A DNA stretch of 26,703 nucleotides. Source: a virus. The stretch covers positions 1 through 26,703 of the IMG/VR virus record IMGVR_UViG_3300049215_000162. One strand, given 5' to 3'. Position 1 is the stretch's first letter. Every line of letters starts with the position of its first letter. The notes beneath the pieces are model-generated. The model saw nothing but the letters and a program-made list of their open reading frames with translations. It had not been told where the DNA came from and searched no databases. Of the stretch, positions 17,539 to 26,465 are shown piece after piece. The position numbers were made by a program, and so were the translations under genes.

Positions 17539-18179
17539 GCTCCACCGCCTCTAGACTGCTGAATTTTTTGAAGGATATTCATTAATGCTTGCTGGCCTTG
17601 GCCGGATTGAGTTTGTTGTGGCTGTTGCATTTGCTGCGTTTGCTGTTTTTGTCCTTGTGCCTTTTCCCCCCTTCCATAAATGCTTTCCAGAATAGAAGGC
17701 CAATCGGTTTTGTAATCTTTTTCCATTTTTCGGATTATAGAATCAAATTCTTTGTGCCCTCTTGCTATATGGCCGGCTGCCATTGGAAGTTTGCCTTCTT
17801 TGATTTTGCTTTCAATGAATGCGTGAAGCTTATCGGAATATTGTCGAATTATATTTCCTTGTTGAGGGGGCTTCTTTGACGATTCTTTTTCTTCGGGAGT
17901 TTCCTGCATCTTTTCTTTGATAAAATCTAATATCGCATCTTGAGATTGTCCAGTTTGTGTAGCTCCATTGATAAATTTACCAAAAGTAGGATTAACTTTT
18001 TCCAGTCCTTTTGTTGCTAAATCTTTTGGTACATATGGATTTAATAATGCTGCAACTTTGCTTAAAATCGGCGCTGTTGCAGCTACACCTACAGCCGCTT
18101 TACCAGCTTTCTTTAATAATTCTCCTGGCTCTTTAGATTGTCTAACAATTTCCTCTGATGCCTGTTGATAGGGTTGCAT
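17535..18179 (-). CDS. Candidate internal virion/ejection protein
   Basis: 214 residues. Residues 15-45 include a hydrophobic Ala-rich helix (AAVGVAATAPILSKVAALL) able to enter a membrane. The middle is helical and charged, and the C-terminal 40 residues are Gln-rich (QKQQTQQMQQPQQTQ). Such mixed amphipathic and Gln-rich proteins next to the tail hub are typical of podovirus ejection proteins. The stop overlaps the next start (ATGA). The assignment comes from composition and order. Confidence 0.6.
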   Translation of the reverse strand: MQPYQQASEEIVRQSKEPGELLKKAGKAAVGVAATAPILSKVAALLNPYVPKDLATKGLEKVNPTFGKFINGATQTGQSQDAILDFIKEKMQETPEEKESSKKPPQQGNIIRQYSDKLHAFIESKIKEGKLPMAAGHIARGHKEFDSIIRKMEKDYKTDWPSILESIYGRGEKAQGQKQQTQQMQQPQQTQSGQGQQALMNILQKIQQSRGGGA

Positions 18180-18180
18180 A

Positions 18181-19509
18181 TTATTGTTGCTCCACTATTG
18201 GGTCTAATCCTGACCAATAAAACATCCATAGATCATTTAGAGAGGGTGTAAAGTCTCTACCCTTCTGTGACAGTTGTCTTCCCTGGCTTTCGCTTAAATC
18301 CAGTTTTTCACGATTCTTGTCGAGATATTCCATCCATACTTGAGGATCATAGCCGCGTGATTTTAATTCTTCGGCAATCGCTAATGGGCTTCCCTTTTTT
18401 CCCATTGCTTGAGCAATCTTAGGGGCTATTTGAAGCGTTTTATCTCTAGATTGATTCGGATCGAATTCTTTTTCATAGGGAAGATACGTTTTCAGTTTGG
18501 GAATTTTTGCAATCGCATTATTTAATTCTTTATCTTCAGATACTGGGTAGGCCAAATAATATGCTTTACTCGGTGAAAGCTTGTTTTTCGATATTAATGA
18601 ATCAGCAAAATTTTCAAGATCGTTTCTTTTCTTAAAGTCTTCTCGTAAAGACTTGATTGCTTCCTTATTCCCGGAAGGTGTTTTAGTGATTATTTTTCCT
18701 GTTCCAATCGTATCAAGAGCTTTATATTGTCTAGAAATTTTATCTAATTCTTTACCATATTCTTTTGCAGCTTGCAATTCAGTAAGATCGCCTTTTTTAA
18801 CTCTATCTAATGCTTCATCTTCAATGTCTTGATATACATTTTCTGGAATATCGGCTCTCAATGCTTCTCTTTGTGCTGCCAATTCATTCTGCACTTGCGA
18901 TTGGACGTTTTGTTGCAATCCACGTTGTGTTTGCAATGATTTAACTCTAGATTCTTCAATTTGCGATTCTTGAACAGCGGCTTGAATGGCATTGTTTGGA
19001 TCGTTTTTGTAAAGGGCAGGATTTGTATTATAAAGTTGCCCCGCTCTATCCAGAATATCGTTGTAAGAAGGTGGGGTAAAATTTTCTATCGTTGCCTTCA
19101 CCGGGGCTGTTGTAGTTATACTTGGCGTTGGCTGTCCTGGTTTTTGTGTTCCTGGTTGAAATGATTCACGGGGAAATTTTGGAGCTTCGACTTGACCTGT
19201 TGTAGTTTCTGGTTGAGGAATTCCCTTACCCTTTGGAGGTATCCCCCTTGTTAATGCGCCCGCTTGCGCCTGCTGTCTTGCAAGTTCACTAAATGATTGA
19301 ATCATTTGAGGTGTAACGCCAGGGATTGAAGAAATATAAGCTTGCTGTTCAAGCGGTGTCATATTTGCAGCGTTTTGTGAAAATTCCTTTAAACCTTGGG
19401 AGAGACGATATTGTTGCATTTCTTGAGGAGCTTGCCCTCCGATTCCTTCACCCAATCCAAGACCGGCCCTGGTGAATTTACTTCCTTGTTGTGGGATGAT
19501 TTGCACCAT
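18181..19509 (-). CDS. Candidate internal virion/ejection protein
   Basis: 442 residues, mostly helical and rich in Gln, Ala and Lys. The first 90 residues are Gly/Gln-rich (GLGLGEGIGGQAPQEMQQYR). A Pro-rich linker follows (residues about 95-150), then long helices (RVKSLQTQRGLQQNVQSQVQ). No enzymatic motif is visible. It starts two bases after the stop of the upstream gene. In position and composition it fits P22 gp7/gp20/gp16-type ejection proteins; this is an inference. Confidence 0.6.
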   Translation of the reverse strand: MVQIIPQQGSKFTRAGLGLGEGIGGQAPQEMQQYRLSQGLKEFSQNAANMTPLEQQAYISSIPGVTPQMIQSFSELARQQAQAGALTRGIPPKGKGIPQPETTTGQVEAPKFPRESFQPGTQKPGQPTPSITTTAPVKATIENFTPPSYNDILDRAGQLYNTNPALYKNDPNNAIQAAVQESQIEESRVKSLQTQRGLQQNVQSQVQNELAAQREALRADIPENVYQDIEDEALDRVKKGDLTELQAAKEYGKELDKISRQYKALDTIGTGKIITKTPSGNKEAIKSLREDFKKRNDLENFADSLISKNKLSPSKAYYLAYPVSEDKELNNAIAKIPKLKTYLPYEKEFDPNQSRDKTLQIAPKIAQAMGKKGSPLAIAEELKSRGYDPQVWMEYLDKNREKLDLSESQGRQLSQKGRDFTPSLNDLWMFYWSGLDPIVEQQ

Positions 19510-19510
19510 T

Positions 19511-20179
19511 TTAGCCGTGTACTCCCTGTGCTTGCATTCTTAAATTTTGATTAGATTGGGCATTACCATAAGGTGAGGATTTTCCGAATCCTGAATTCGA
19601 CATTGAATTAAATCCCTGACCAACACCTTGGGTTATCAAGTTTCCAACTGCGGGTAAAATTTTATCCATAAATCCACCAGTCGCAGGTCTTAAGGTATTC
19701 TCTCCAAAAGATTGCAAGCCAGCTTGGCCAATATTCATTAGTCCTTGAGCTGATTGTGATCTTAGATTTGCACGTATATTGGCTAGTCTTTCTGTTAGAT
19801 CGGTTCCGGCTTGGATGCCTGCATTTCTAAATCCACTGCTAGATAATCCCCCTGACCCCATTCCAGCGAATTGTTCAGCAAGTCCAGGTATAACTTGCTC
19901 ATTGAAATATCTTCTTTCAGGAGCTGCAAAGGCTTCGAAATCTAGTGGATTGTTGCTTAAATTACCATAATAATAATCAGCTGCCCCTCCATAAGCACCA
20001 CCTGCGCCTGGCCCCATTCCCGCTTGAACAGCTTGTTCGGATAAAGGCATTTGATCTTCCCGTAATTGAGAAATATATTCTTGTCTTTCCGGATCTCCCC
20101 AAAGAAATTGATTAACACCTTTACCAGCACCAAAAATCTTTTTTGGTATACTTGTTAATGAATCAAAAAATCCTGCCAT
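19511..20179 (-). CDS. Candidate internal virion/DNA-transfer protein
   Basis: 222 residues from ATG 20179; the ribosome site AAGGAG lies inside the last codons of the HNH gene, and a longer start at 20221 would overlap that gene. The protein starts MAGFFDSLTSIPKKIFGAGK, then is Gly/Ala/Gln-rich (GMGPGAGGAYGGAADYYYGN) with a conserved-looking GSGGLSSSGFRNAG segment near 110 and helices. Composition and location next to two similar genes suggest a podovirus ejection protein. Confidence 0.65.
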   Translation of the reverse strand: MAGFFDSLTSIPKKIFGAGKGVNQFLWGDPERQEYISQLREDQMPLSEQAVQAGMGPGAGGAYGGAADYYYGNLSNNPLDFEAFAAPERRYFNEQVIPGLAEQFAGMGSGGLSSSGFRNAGIQAGTDLTERLANIRANLRSQSAQGLMNIGQAGLQSFGENTLRPATGGFMDKILPAVGNLITQGVGQGFNSMSNSGFGKSSPYGNAQSNQNLRMQAQGVHG

Positions 20180-20180
20180 A

Positions 20181-20858
20181 TTAAAGCTCCTTAGTCCAAT
20201 TTGTTTTCCAGGATACTCCATTAAGTATCTTTGCGATACATGTTTGACCTACTTCAAACTTCAACTGAAGTTCTTTTCTTGTCATTCCATGGGAATTTAA
20301 TTTTTTTATCTCTTCAACTTGCTCAAAAATCAATTTATTTCTTCTTTTGCCTAATTTCCTATTATCATATCTTCCTTTATTTGCTCCATCCTTAACATTA
20401 TCCTTTTGAGTACCAAGGAAAAGATGTTTAGGATTACAGCAACTTGTCATATCGCACTTGTGACAGACCTTCATTCCTTTAGGAATATCACCAATATAAA
20501 CTTCCCATGCTATGCGATGAACTAATGAATATTTTCTTTTATATCTTAAACTGCCATATCCTTGTCTATGCTTACTTCCTTGCCATATCCAACATTCATT
20601 TACATCAATATCTATATTTTCTTTTATTTTATTTTTTATTACTTCAAAATAGTCTTCCCTGTCATATGAGCGCTTTGTTTTATATTCATAACATCCACAA
20701 GATGCTTTAGGGCTTGTATTAAGAAATGTTTCAGTAACAATTTTCTCATTTCCACAATCACATTTACAGAGCCAGGTTTCTGGTTTATAAGGGTTTTTAA
20801 CACGTTTAGTGATTTTCGTAACTGTAACCAATCTTCCAAATCTAATTTTTTCTATCAT
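20181..20858 (-). CDS. HNH homing-type endonuclease in the virion operon
   Basis: 225 residues from ATG 20858, chosen because GGAGGTAAAT lies directly upstream; the open frame extends to 20957 but overlaps the upstream gene. A zinc-like Cys module (CKCDCGNEK...CGC, 31-56) is followed by the HNH core: CWIW, GYG, VHRIAWEV (113-120), CHKCDMTSCCNPKHLFLGT and KGR (161-163). A C-terminal HTH (MTRKELQLKFEVGQTCIAKI) ends the protein. It is a relative of 4682-5545 with one instead of two Cys modules. It sits between two virion genes, and its last codons carry the ribosome site of the next gene. A hairpin sequesters its own ribosome site. Confidence 0.88.
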   Translation of the reverse strand: MIEKIRFGRLVTVTKITKRVKNPYKPETWLCKCDCGNEKIVTETFLNTSPKASCGCYEYKTKRSYDREDYFEVIKNKIKENIDIDVNECWIWQGSKHRQGYGSLRYKRKYSLVHRIAWEVYIGDIPKGMKVCHKCDMTSCCNPKHLFLGTQKDNVKDGANKGRYDNRKLGKRRNKLIFEQVEEIKKLNSHGMTRKELQLKFEVGQTCIAKILNGVSWKTNWTKEL

Positions 20859-20862
20859 ATTT

Positions 20863-20889
20863 ACCTCCGTTTGGAGGTCTATTATATCA
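20863..20889 (-). promoter_or_regulatory. Hairpin over the HNH ribosome site, with a promoter whose start falls inside it
   Basis: On the minus strand ACCTCC (20878-20873) pairs with GGAGGT (20868-20863) around AAAC, hiding the Shine-Dalgarno of the HNH gene in read-through mRNA. Directly upstream lies TGATATAAT (20889-20881), a perfect extended -10, with a predicted start at about 20874-20872, inside the 5' arm or loop. RNA started there would lack the arm and leave the ribosome site free. The -35 (TTCGCT, 18 bases away) is weak. Confidence 0.6.
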
Positions 20890-20913
20890 CGCCATATGCC
20901 TTTTAGCGAAGCT

Positions 20914-21387
20914 TTAAACTTCTTGACAGTACTCAATGAACGCAAACCCACGATCAAAATTCTGTGGAGATGTTATAACTAATTGCGTGGCGTTCATTAG
21001 AACGTCATCTCCTGTTATTCTGCGTGCTGTAAAAGTACCTGAATTGGTTCCTGCAACCCATAAGTCGATCAATGTAAAATTTGCATCAAATGTAATGCCA
21101 TGATTAATTCCTGGATTTACGCCCGCTGCCAAAGGGCCAACATTCACAACCTTTCTCAAAACGCTTCTAAATTGCTGATTCGAACCCGATAAACCTGTTC
21201 CAGGTATGAATTGCCATCCGCTAATCAATTCTTCATCAAGATACCAACCAATCGTTCTAATATTAACAGCATTAGATATTTTTTTAAGATGTTCCACGAG
21301 AAACGGGCGTGCGTCTTCCCATGTTTCTGGTACTGTATCATATACGGGAACATAGCTTTCGAATACCTGACTTGTTTGTGATGTCAT
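20914..21387 (-). CDS. Virion structural protein (tail)
   Basis: 157 residues. The N-terminal half is helical/aspartate-rich (VPVYDTVPETWEDARPFLVEHLKKI-type), the rest beta-rich (GINHGITFDANFTLIDLWVA) with an ending RGFAFIEYCQEV. I associate such sequences with podovirus tail-associated proteins but cannot name a family. The start overlaps the preceding stop by one base. It is followed by the HNH insertion. Confidence 0.6.
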   Translation of the reverse strand: MTSQTSQVFESYVPVYDTVPETWEDARPFLVEHLKKISNAVNIRTIGWYLDEELISGWQFIPGTGLSGSNQQFRSVLRKVVNVGPLAAGVNPGINHGITFDANFTLIDLWVAGTNSGTFTARRITGDDVLMNATQLVITSPQNFDRGFAFIEYCQEV

Positions 21388-21998
21388 TAGTTACCCACCG
21401 CAATCCAATAGAAGCCACCAAAACTCGCACTTGAAGATCCTGTAAATTGCCAATGGAAATTAGTAGCAGATACTGAATTTATACATATATCACCTGTGGA
21501 ATTGCTTGTAGGGCCGATAAATGTAACTGTCACCGCATAGCAATTATTCGGGAATGGGATTGCCCCCGCTGATCTATTCTTAAATGTAAGGGTTTGATCT
21601 GTTGTGGGCCATGACCCTCCAAGTCCTGTTTTTCTTCCCCATTGTATTAACATTCCTCCAATCCAATTCCAACCATCTGTAGCCGCCGAATTACCTGTAA
21701 GTTGAGATAGTCCTCCCGCCCCTGTTAAGGAAAACAATTGTGTATCTGCCGTGCCGCCTGCTGTATCTGGTGTATAATCTTTTGAAAAGACAATTTGCGC
21801 ACCTGCTGTTGCCCCTGGATTGCCAACTCTTTTGACGATATGGACATCCTTATGCCTTCCTTTGTTCGCTGTAGCATCATCAAAAGGGTAATGGTCGATC
21901 GTCATCACGTTATTTGCGACGGTGAAATTATTTTTAAGATCTTTTTGTGAATCGCTCAAAAGATCTGTGGGAAGTGGTTTATTTGGTTGATACGTCAT
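21387..21998 (-). CDS. Tail fibre protein with gp53-like C-terminal domain
   Basis: 203 residues from ATG 21998, with AAGGG upstream; the longer frame to 22043 lies inside the hub gene. Residues 1-35 (TYQPNKPLPTDLLSDSQKDL) are a short attachment segment typical of fibre proteins. The last 90 residues contain GGMLIQWGRKTG, TLTFKNRSAGAIPFPNNCYAV and the ending FYWIAVGN, the pattern of the gp53-like receptor-binding C-terminal domain. The gene is compact, so it may be a minor fibre or fibre tip. Confidence 0.75.
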   Translation of the reverse strand: MTYQPNKPLPTDLLSDSQKDLKNNFTVANNVMTIDHYPFDDATANKGRHKDVHIVKRVGNPGATAGAQIVFSKDYTPDTAGGTADTQLFSLTGAGGLSQLTGNSAATDGWNWIGGMLIQWGRKTGLGGSWPTTDQTLTFKNRSAGAIPFPNNCYAVTVTFIGPTSNSTGDICINSVSATNFHWQFTGSSSASFGGFYWIAVGN

Positions 21999-22000
21999 AT

Positions 22001-24310
22001 TTAAAACCCTTGTGGTAATTGGCGACCGGCGGGCCGCATCCATAAAATTTGAGCATCAATTTGCACATCTGATTCTTGTTCCGGCCCGATCATCTGTAAA
22101 TTAGATAACGTCCATTCCAGCGTTACAAAAGATCCTCTTGCAGCGCAAAATACTCTCTGCCATGCCTTAGATGTATCAATGCCTCCCGGGGAAGAGGTTG
22201 GCACAACAGAATTAAAGAACGTATCGGGCGCATTCGTATCAGGACTTTGGTTTTGGGGGATGATATTTACTGGTTCGTTGTTGTTGTAATCAATGTAAAC
22301 GTTCAGTGTAATTGCGCCATCGGTAGTTGTATTCATAAGAACATCTACGAAGCCAAATTGGATAGCCTGTCCATCATCTAGGAAGTTGAATTTTTTACTT
22401 ACAACGCGGAAATTATCTATTACAGCTATTCGACCGCCCCCAAGATATGTTCCCGGCGTTGCAAGTGCGGGATCAGAAAAATCGCCCGTAATGCTGCTAT
22501 ATACGCTTAAATCTATATTATCGTTATCAACACGATCAACCCCATAAATGCCATCATTCAAGCCTACAAATTGATCTGTTGTCACAATGTTAGTGATTTC
22601 AATGACTTGGCCGGTCTCAAGATTATGGCTGGGCGAGTTTATTCTAACTGGAAGATCAGTCGGTAAAATGCCATTGCCTGTAATATTTGCAATAGTTAGG
22701 CTAACGTCATTTTTTACTTGGCTGTCCAGGAATTCAACAAACCCTTGCTGATTACCACCTACAATTGCTGGAAAAAGGGAGGGTCTATTGATCCATGAAT
22801 AATTTTGATTCTGCCACGTGTCGATTGTCGGGCGAGTGTAATCCTGCCAACGTCTTCCAGATTGTGGTTGATAGGTCCCAAGTGTAGTTAATGAGTCAGT
22901 GAATATCGCCCATGAATCATTTTCATAGTTGTAGACTAATCTGCGGTTAGGGAATATGTCCGTCTCTTCTTCGTCGGGTTTATAGGGATATGTCCAATAA
23001 GCCAATCTTTGTTGAAAGTCGCGTATTCCATGCACCCTTTTTGGGCCGTTTGCATCATTATTGAAAAAGAAAACAAGATCGGGAATCTTGATGTCGATTC
23101 TTTCAGATTTATAACTATCACATTCGACAACCCCTTTGTCTCCAATACCAACAAGACTTGTATCAAATTGAACAGCGCTGAATGTGCTTTCAGCGCCGAG
23201 TTCTGTGTTTACTTTTTCAATTTGGAATGGAGCGATAGAGCGGCCAGTATAACGAAGCTGCCAAGTGCTACGTTCGCAATAGATAACAAGATTATCTCGT
23301 ACAAAACCCACCGCCACAATGTCTTCTGCTGTTGGAATATCTAGAAATCCACCTTTACCACGGATGTCATCTCTCCAAGCATCTGGCGAAGGCGTTGAAA
23401 CAATAGCGCTTGCCACATTAAAGGGATTGCCGATTGCTGCCCATCTAATACGCTGACGTTGCTGTACTGATGCGGCCAGATTCATGCCTTCCCATGTATT
23501 GAAAGTAACAAGCCTTCCTCTAAAAGGCAGCATTGCCAGGCATTGATTAAGCTTGTTACCAACAGAATCTATCGTGGGCGCGAAGTCTACCCAAGCGGTA
23601 CCATTTGTGTAACGCATTGGATCTTTTGTAGGGCCGGAGAAGTTTGTAACCCAAAAGATCTTGTTATCGTTATCGCCAACCCAATAGTTTGTTGACCAAA
23701 AGAAATCGGAATCGTTTCCCGACCAGATAGTACCGGGAATAAATTCTTCCCATCCGCTTGCGCCGAATTTGTAGGCGTAAACTGTATCAAATGCAACAAG
23801 CTGCTCATTATTGATATTATCTAGCTCTCTTGAACGAAGACCCATAACAGGAAGGCCAGGGAAATAATTAAAGGTTGCGGTCGTTGCAACCCCGCCAGCA
23901 TTACCCGTAATCGTTATTACACCCGAAATGTAGTTTATGACACCCGTCACACCACTTACCGGACTTGTCGCAAGCGTGCCATCGCCTTGATCGATTAATT
24001 GGGTTGCCCCGATGTTGATTATGACTGAACCAACTTCAATTTCTCTTGCTGATTCTAAGATTGGCGGGGCAACAGATGTAAAAAGATTGAACGTCCAGGG
24101 AGAAGCTCCGCTAACGCCGATCGCTGAAAGAGTGTAAACTCTTCTTAATCTCCCAAGAAGCTCATAACCTTGTTTTCTTTTGATACGTTCGCGCCATACG
24201 AAAGCATTTTCTAGAATGGGGTAAGCATCGTTCGGAAGAATGAATTCTTCGCGATTTTGGACAAGCCCCGTTTCCATCCCTTTGATGTAGGTTGGTCGAT
24301 ATCCCGCCAT
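22001..24310 (-). CDS. P22 gp10-like tail hub/stabilisation protein with inserted domains
   Basis: 769 residues, longer than P22 gp10 (about 470). The N-terminus (GMETGLVQNREEFILPNDAY, then ENAFVWRERIKRKQGYELLG) and the propeller-like middle with WR/FN repeats (GRLVTFNTWEGMNLAASVQQ) fit this hub family, which plugs the portal and carries the tail needle and fibres. The extra length comes from about residues 65-150 (IINIGATQLIDQGDGTLATS) and 540-630, where SPSHNLETGQVIEITNI and DGIYGVDRVDNDNIDLSVYS form an FCCH-like Ig module also present in the next gene. The start overlaps the upstream stop by one base. Confidence 0.7.
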   Translation of the reverse strand: MAGYRPTYIKGMETGLVQNREEFILPNDAYPILENAFVWRERIKRKQGYELLGRLRRVYTLSAIGVSGASPWTFNLFTSVAPPILESAREIEVGSVIINIGATQLIDQGDGTLATSPVSGVTGVINYISGVITITGNAGGVATTATFNYFPGLPVMGLRSRELDNINNEQLVAFDTVYAYKFGASGWEEFIPGTIWSGNDSDFFWSTNYWVGDNDNKIFWVTNFSGPTKDPMRYTNGTAWVDFAPTIDSVGNKLNQCLAMLPFRGRLVTFNTWEGMNLAASVQQRQRIRWAAIGNPFNVASAIVSTPSPDAWRDDIRGKGGFLDIPTAEDIVAVGFVRDNLVIYCERSTWQLRYTGRSIAPFQIEKVNTELGAESTFSAVQFDTSLVGIGDKGVVECDSYKSERIDIKIPDLVFFFNNDANGPKRVHGIRDFQQRLAYWTYPYKPDEEETDIFPNRRLVYNYENDSWAIFTDSLTTLGTYQPQSGRRWQDYTRPTIDTWQNQNYSWINRPSLFPAIVGGNQQGFVEFLDSQVKNDVSLTIANITGNGILPTDLPVRINSPSHNLETGQVIEITNIVTTDQFVGLNDGIYGVDRVDNDNIDLSVYSSITGDFSDPALATPGTYLGGGRIAVIDNFRVVSKKFNFLDDGQAIQFGFVDVLMNTTTDGAITLNVYIDYNNNEPVNIIPQNQSPDTNAPDTFFNSVVPTSSPGGIDTSKAWQRVFCAARGSFVTLEWTLSNLQMIGPEQESDVQIDAQILWMRPAGRQLPQGF

Positions 24311-25635
24311 TAAACCCAGCCGGTGCCGCCAAAACCCCCATAAATGGAGTAGGCTTGCGTTGAATTGAATAGTTGATAGTTGGGTTGCCCAATCTCTTCA
24401 ATGCCTTGGCGCTCCAAAACAAGCCCTTCCTGACGCATAAATCCTTCACGAAGATTCTCAACCCCTTCCATATCTTGACGGTCTCTTAGTATCTCCATGC
24501 TTGCGCCATAAGCCAAATATTGCGCCCACTGCGAAACAATAGGATTATCTGTAGAAAGCATGAATTGTACGGGTGTCATATAGACTTCGATTTCGATCTT
24601 ATGTATTAGTTTTGGCACGGGGCGAATGGTGATTTCATTATTCCAATACATCGCACAATAAGGTCGGCCAGTCTGATATTGAGATACCCATACTGTAAGA
24701 AGCGTTCCTGCTGCCAAAGAAACGCCTCCTGGTAAAAGAAAATCTATTAGTCCTGTTACATAGTCAACGGTTCCAATATTGACGAAGGTATTTAACCCTG
24801 GATTGCCTGTATTTTGATTGTGCATCCCAGGGATTGGCTTGCCTATATCGCTTGCTGTCGGCGCATTTAAACTTGTATAGACATCCGTATACGGCGGAAC
24901 GGTTGTTTGAGGGTTTGGCGTGATATATTGCAAATTGCCATTGCCATCATCGTTTATGCTGATTGCATTGCCAAATGAATCAACTCCGCCAATGACCACT
25001 TCTTTGCTTAAAAAAGGGCCGGGAATAGTGAACGAGAAGGATTGATCTATGGTTGTCCAAGATCCCCCTGATGTATAAGCTCCAAATGCTGTATTATCAA
25101 TTCCATCCAGGGAGAAAGTGTTAGCATCTATGACCGTGATTGTGTAGGTGTTTCCGTTAAGCTGGGTCATCCCGCCAACGCTTGAGATTGTGATGACAGC
25201 GCCGGTTGTTAGATTGTGAGCTGTACTGGTTATTTGTGTTGGATTTGTAGGTTGGGCAATAGCTGTTATATTACCTGTGATCGTGTCATTGCCCTGCTGA
25301 AACTTTGTCGGCCATCTTGGCCATAAGTTGTAAAATTGAGTACGGTCTTTAAAAAATGTGCCTAAAATGCCTTCTACATATAGAGGAGCTCGAAATCCCT
25401 GGCAATAGTTTACATCTACAGGATATCTGTCAATATATGGTCGGGTGTAAAAAGTGTAAACGAAGCGTTGCTGATCTATCTTGATTGCATATGGGAAGTC
25501 AGAGTTGTAAAAATTATTAATGTACTGGTCAATGGATGCCGTGGATAAAGCGGATTCACTTGACGACGTTGTTAATCGCCTTATTTTTTGTCTTATAAAA
25601 GCAACCGTCTGATCGCCAGGTGAAACCGCTGTCAT
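24310..25635 (-). CDS. Head-to-tail adaptor-like virion protein with FCCH-like module
   Basis: 441 residues. The helical N-terminus (AFIRQKIRRLTTSSSESALS) and C-terminus (VSQWAQYLAYGASMEILRDR, then NLREGFMRQEGLVLERQ) resemble gp4-type tail accessory/adaptor proteins of podoviruses. Between them, residues about 130-190 carry an FCCH-like module (PTQITSTAHNLTTGAVITIS, LNGNTYTITVIDANTFSLDG, and a GAYTSGGSW turn), which makes it longer than a minimal adaptor. It precedes the gp10-like hub, the expected order for a short-tail assembly. The role is inferred from fold pattern and order. Confidence 0.65.
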   Translation of the reverse strand: MTAVSPGDQTVAFIRQKIRRLTTSSSESALSTASIDQYINNFYNSDFPYAIKIDQQRFVYTFYTRPYIDRYPVDVNYCQGFRAPLYVEGILGTFFKDRTQFYNLWPRWPTKFQQGNDTITGNITAIAQPTNPTQITSTAHNLTTGAVITISSVGGMTQLNGNTYTITVIDANTFSLDGIDNTAFGAYTSGGSWTTIDQSFSFTIPGPFLSKEVVIGGVDSFGNAISINDDGNGNLQYITPNPQTTVPPYTDVYTSLNAPTASDIGKPIPGMHNQNTGNPGLNTFVNIGTVDYVTGLIDFLLPGGVSLAAGTLLTVWVSQYQTGRPYCAMYWNNEITIRPVPKLIHKIEIEVYMTPVQFMLSTDNPIVSQWAQYLAYGASMEILRDRQDMEGVENLREGFMRQEGLVLERQGIEEIGQPNYQLFNSTQAYSIYGGFGGTGWV

Positions 25636-25642
25636 ATTTTAT

Positions 25643-26062
25643 TTACTCCGCACGGACAAGTTTATGAACCCACTCTCCATCTATATCTTTATCTAAAGGA
25701 GATCCATCCTTTGTAACTTTTACTCCATCAACTTCTAAAAGCCCTGAGCGGTTAATTTTTCTCATTTCGTTAACTTCCTTAGCGAAACCTTTTGGAAGCT
25801 CGTAAACCCTTCCAGGTATTAAATGATACATCTGAATTGGGTCTCCGGCATATCTGCAATAAGGTTTGGTAAGCCTTTCGTGATTGCCTTGCCGATTTAC
25901 ATACTCATATTTTTCGATCTTGGAATCTTCTTTTTTTTCTTTTTCTAACTTTGCTTTAACGTCTGGCTTCATGTGTTTAAAATCATTATTTTCGCATGAG
26001 TTTGTCAGCGTATTGATTAGCCCATGCGCTTCGCCTGTTGCTGTATACATTGTTAATTGCAT
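25643..26062 (-). CDS. Small virion-associated protein
   Basis: 139 residues. The N-terminal half is Lys/Glu-rich (MKPDVKAKLEKEKKEDSK) and the C-terminal half has GDPIQMYHLIPGRVYELPKG and RSGLLEVDG segments. I have a sense of similar proteins in podovirus head-tail regions but cannot name a family. GGGGAATTGAC precedes ATG 26062. Located between two structural genes. Confidence 0.6.
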   Translation of the reverse strand: MQLTMYTATGEAHGLINTLTNSCENNDFKHMKPDVKAKLEKEKKEDSKIEKYEYVNRQGNHERLTKPYCRYAGDPIQMYHLIPGRVYELPKGFAKEVNEMRKINRSGLLEVDGVKVTKDGSPLDKDIDGEWVHKLVRAE

Positions 26063-26063
26063 G

Positions 26064-26465
26064 TCAATTCCCCGTGTTATTTAGGCTTTGAAAGCCTATC
26101 TGGTTTGTGGAGTTACTAAAAGCAAGGTTCCTGGAACCTGAAGGAGCAAAACTTGCCGGCTGGATCACGTTCCCACTAGGAACAACGAAAGCGTCGAATA
26201 GGCTGGAATCAATGTTTAGCGTGATGTTTAAGCCTGTGTTATCTAATACCTGACCAATCAGGCCATCTGCCTGTATCATTTTATACGTCACCGGCACTGT
26301 CAATTTCACTAGTTGCCCTGGAATATATGTGTCGGCTTCCGATACTGAATTTACACTCACTGTAACCACCATTGGATTAGATTGAGTTATCCCGGTAATC
26401 ATCAATGAGCTGGGTATTGCAATTACACCAGGTAAATATGTATTTGAGTTGTTTGGTACCGTCAT
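26064..26465 (-). CDS. Small beta-rich virion protein with FCCH-like features
   Basis: 133 residues. ITGITQSNPMVVTVSVNSVS, YIPGQLVKLTVP and GLIGQVLDNTGLNITLNIDS form a strand pattern similar to the FCCH-like modules in the next two large proteins. The end is Asn/Ser-rich. The start overlaps the preceding stop (ATGA). Possibly a decoration or tail-assembly protein that carries this module alone. Confidence 0.6.
   Translation of the reverse strand: MTVPNNSNTYLPGVIAIPSSLMITGITQSNPMVVTVSVNSVSEADTYIPGQLVKLTVPVTYKMIQADGLIGQVLDNTGLNITLNIDSSLFDAFVVPSGNVIQPASFAPSGSRNLAFSNSTNQIGFQSLNNTGN

Noticed and set aside
23009-23344. Plus-strand frame of 111 residues inside the hub gene
   Set aside because: Fully internal to the strongly supported 22001-24310 gene and without a ribosome site.
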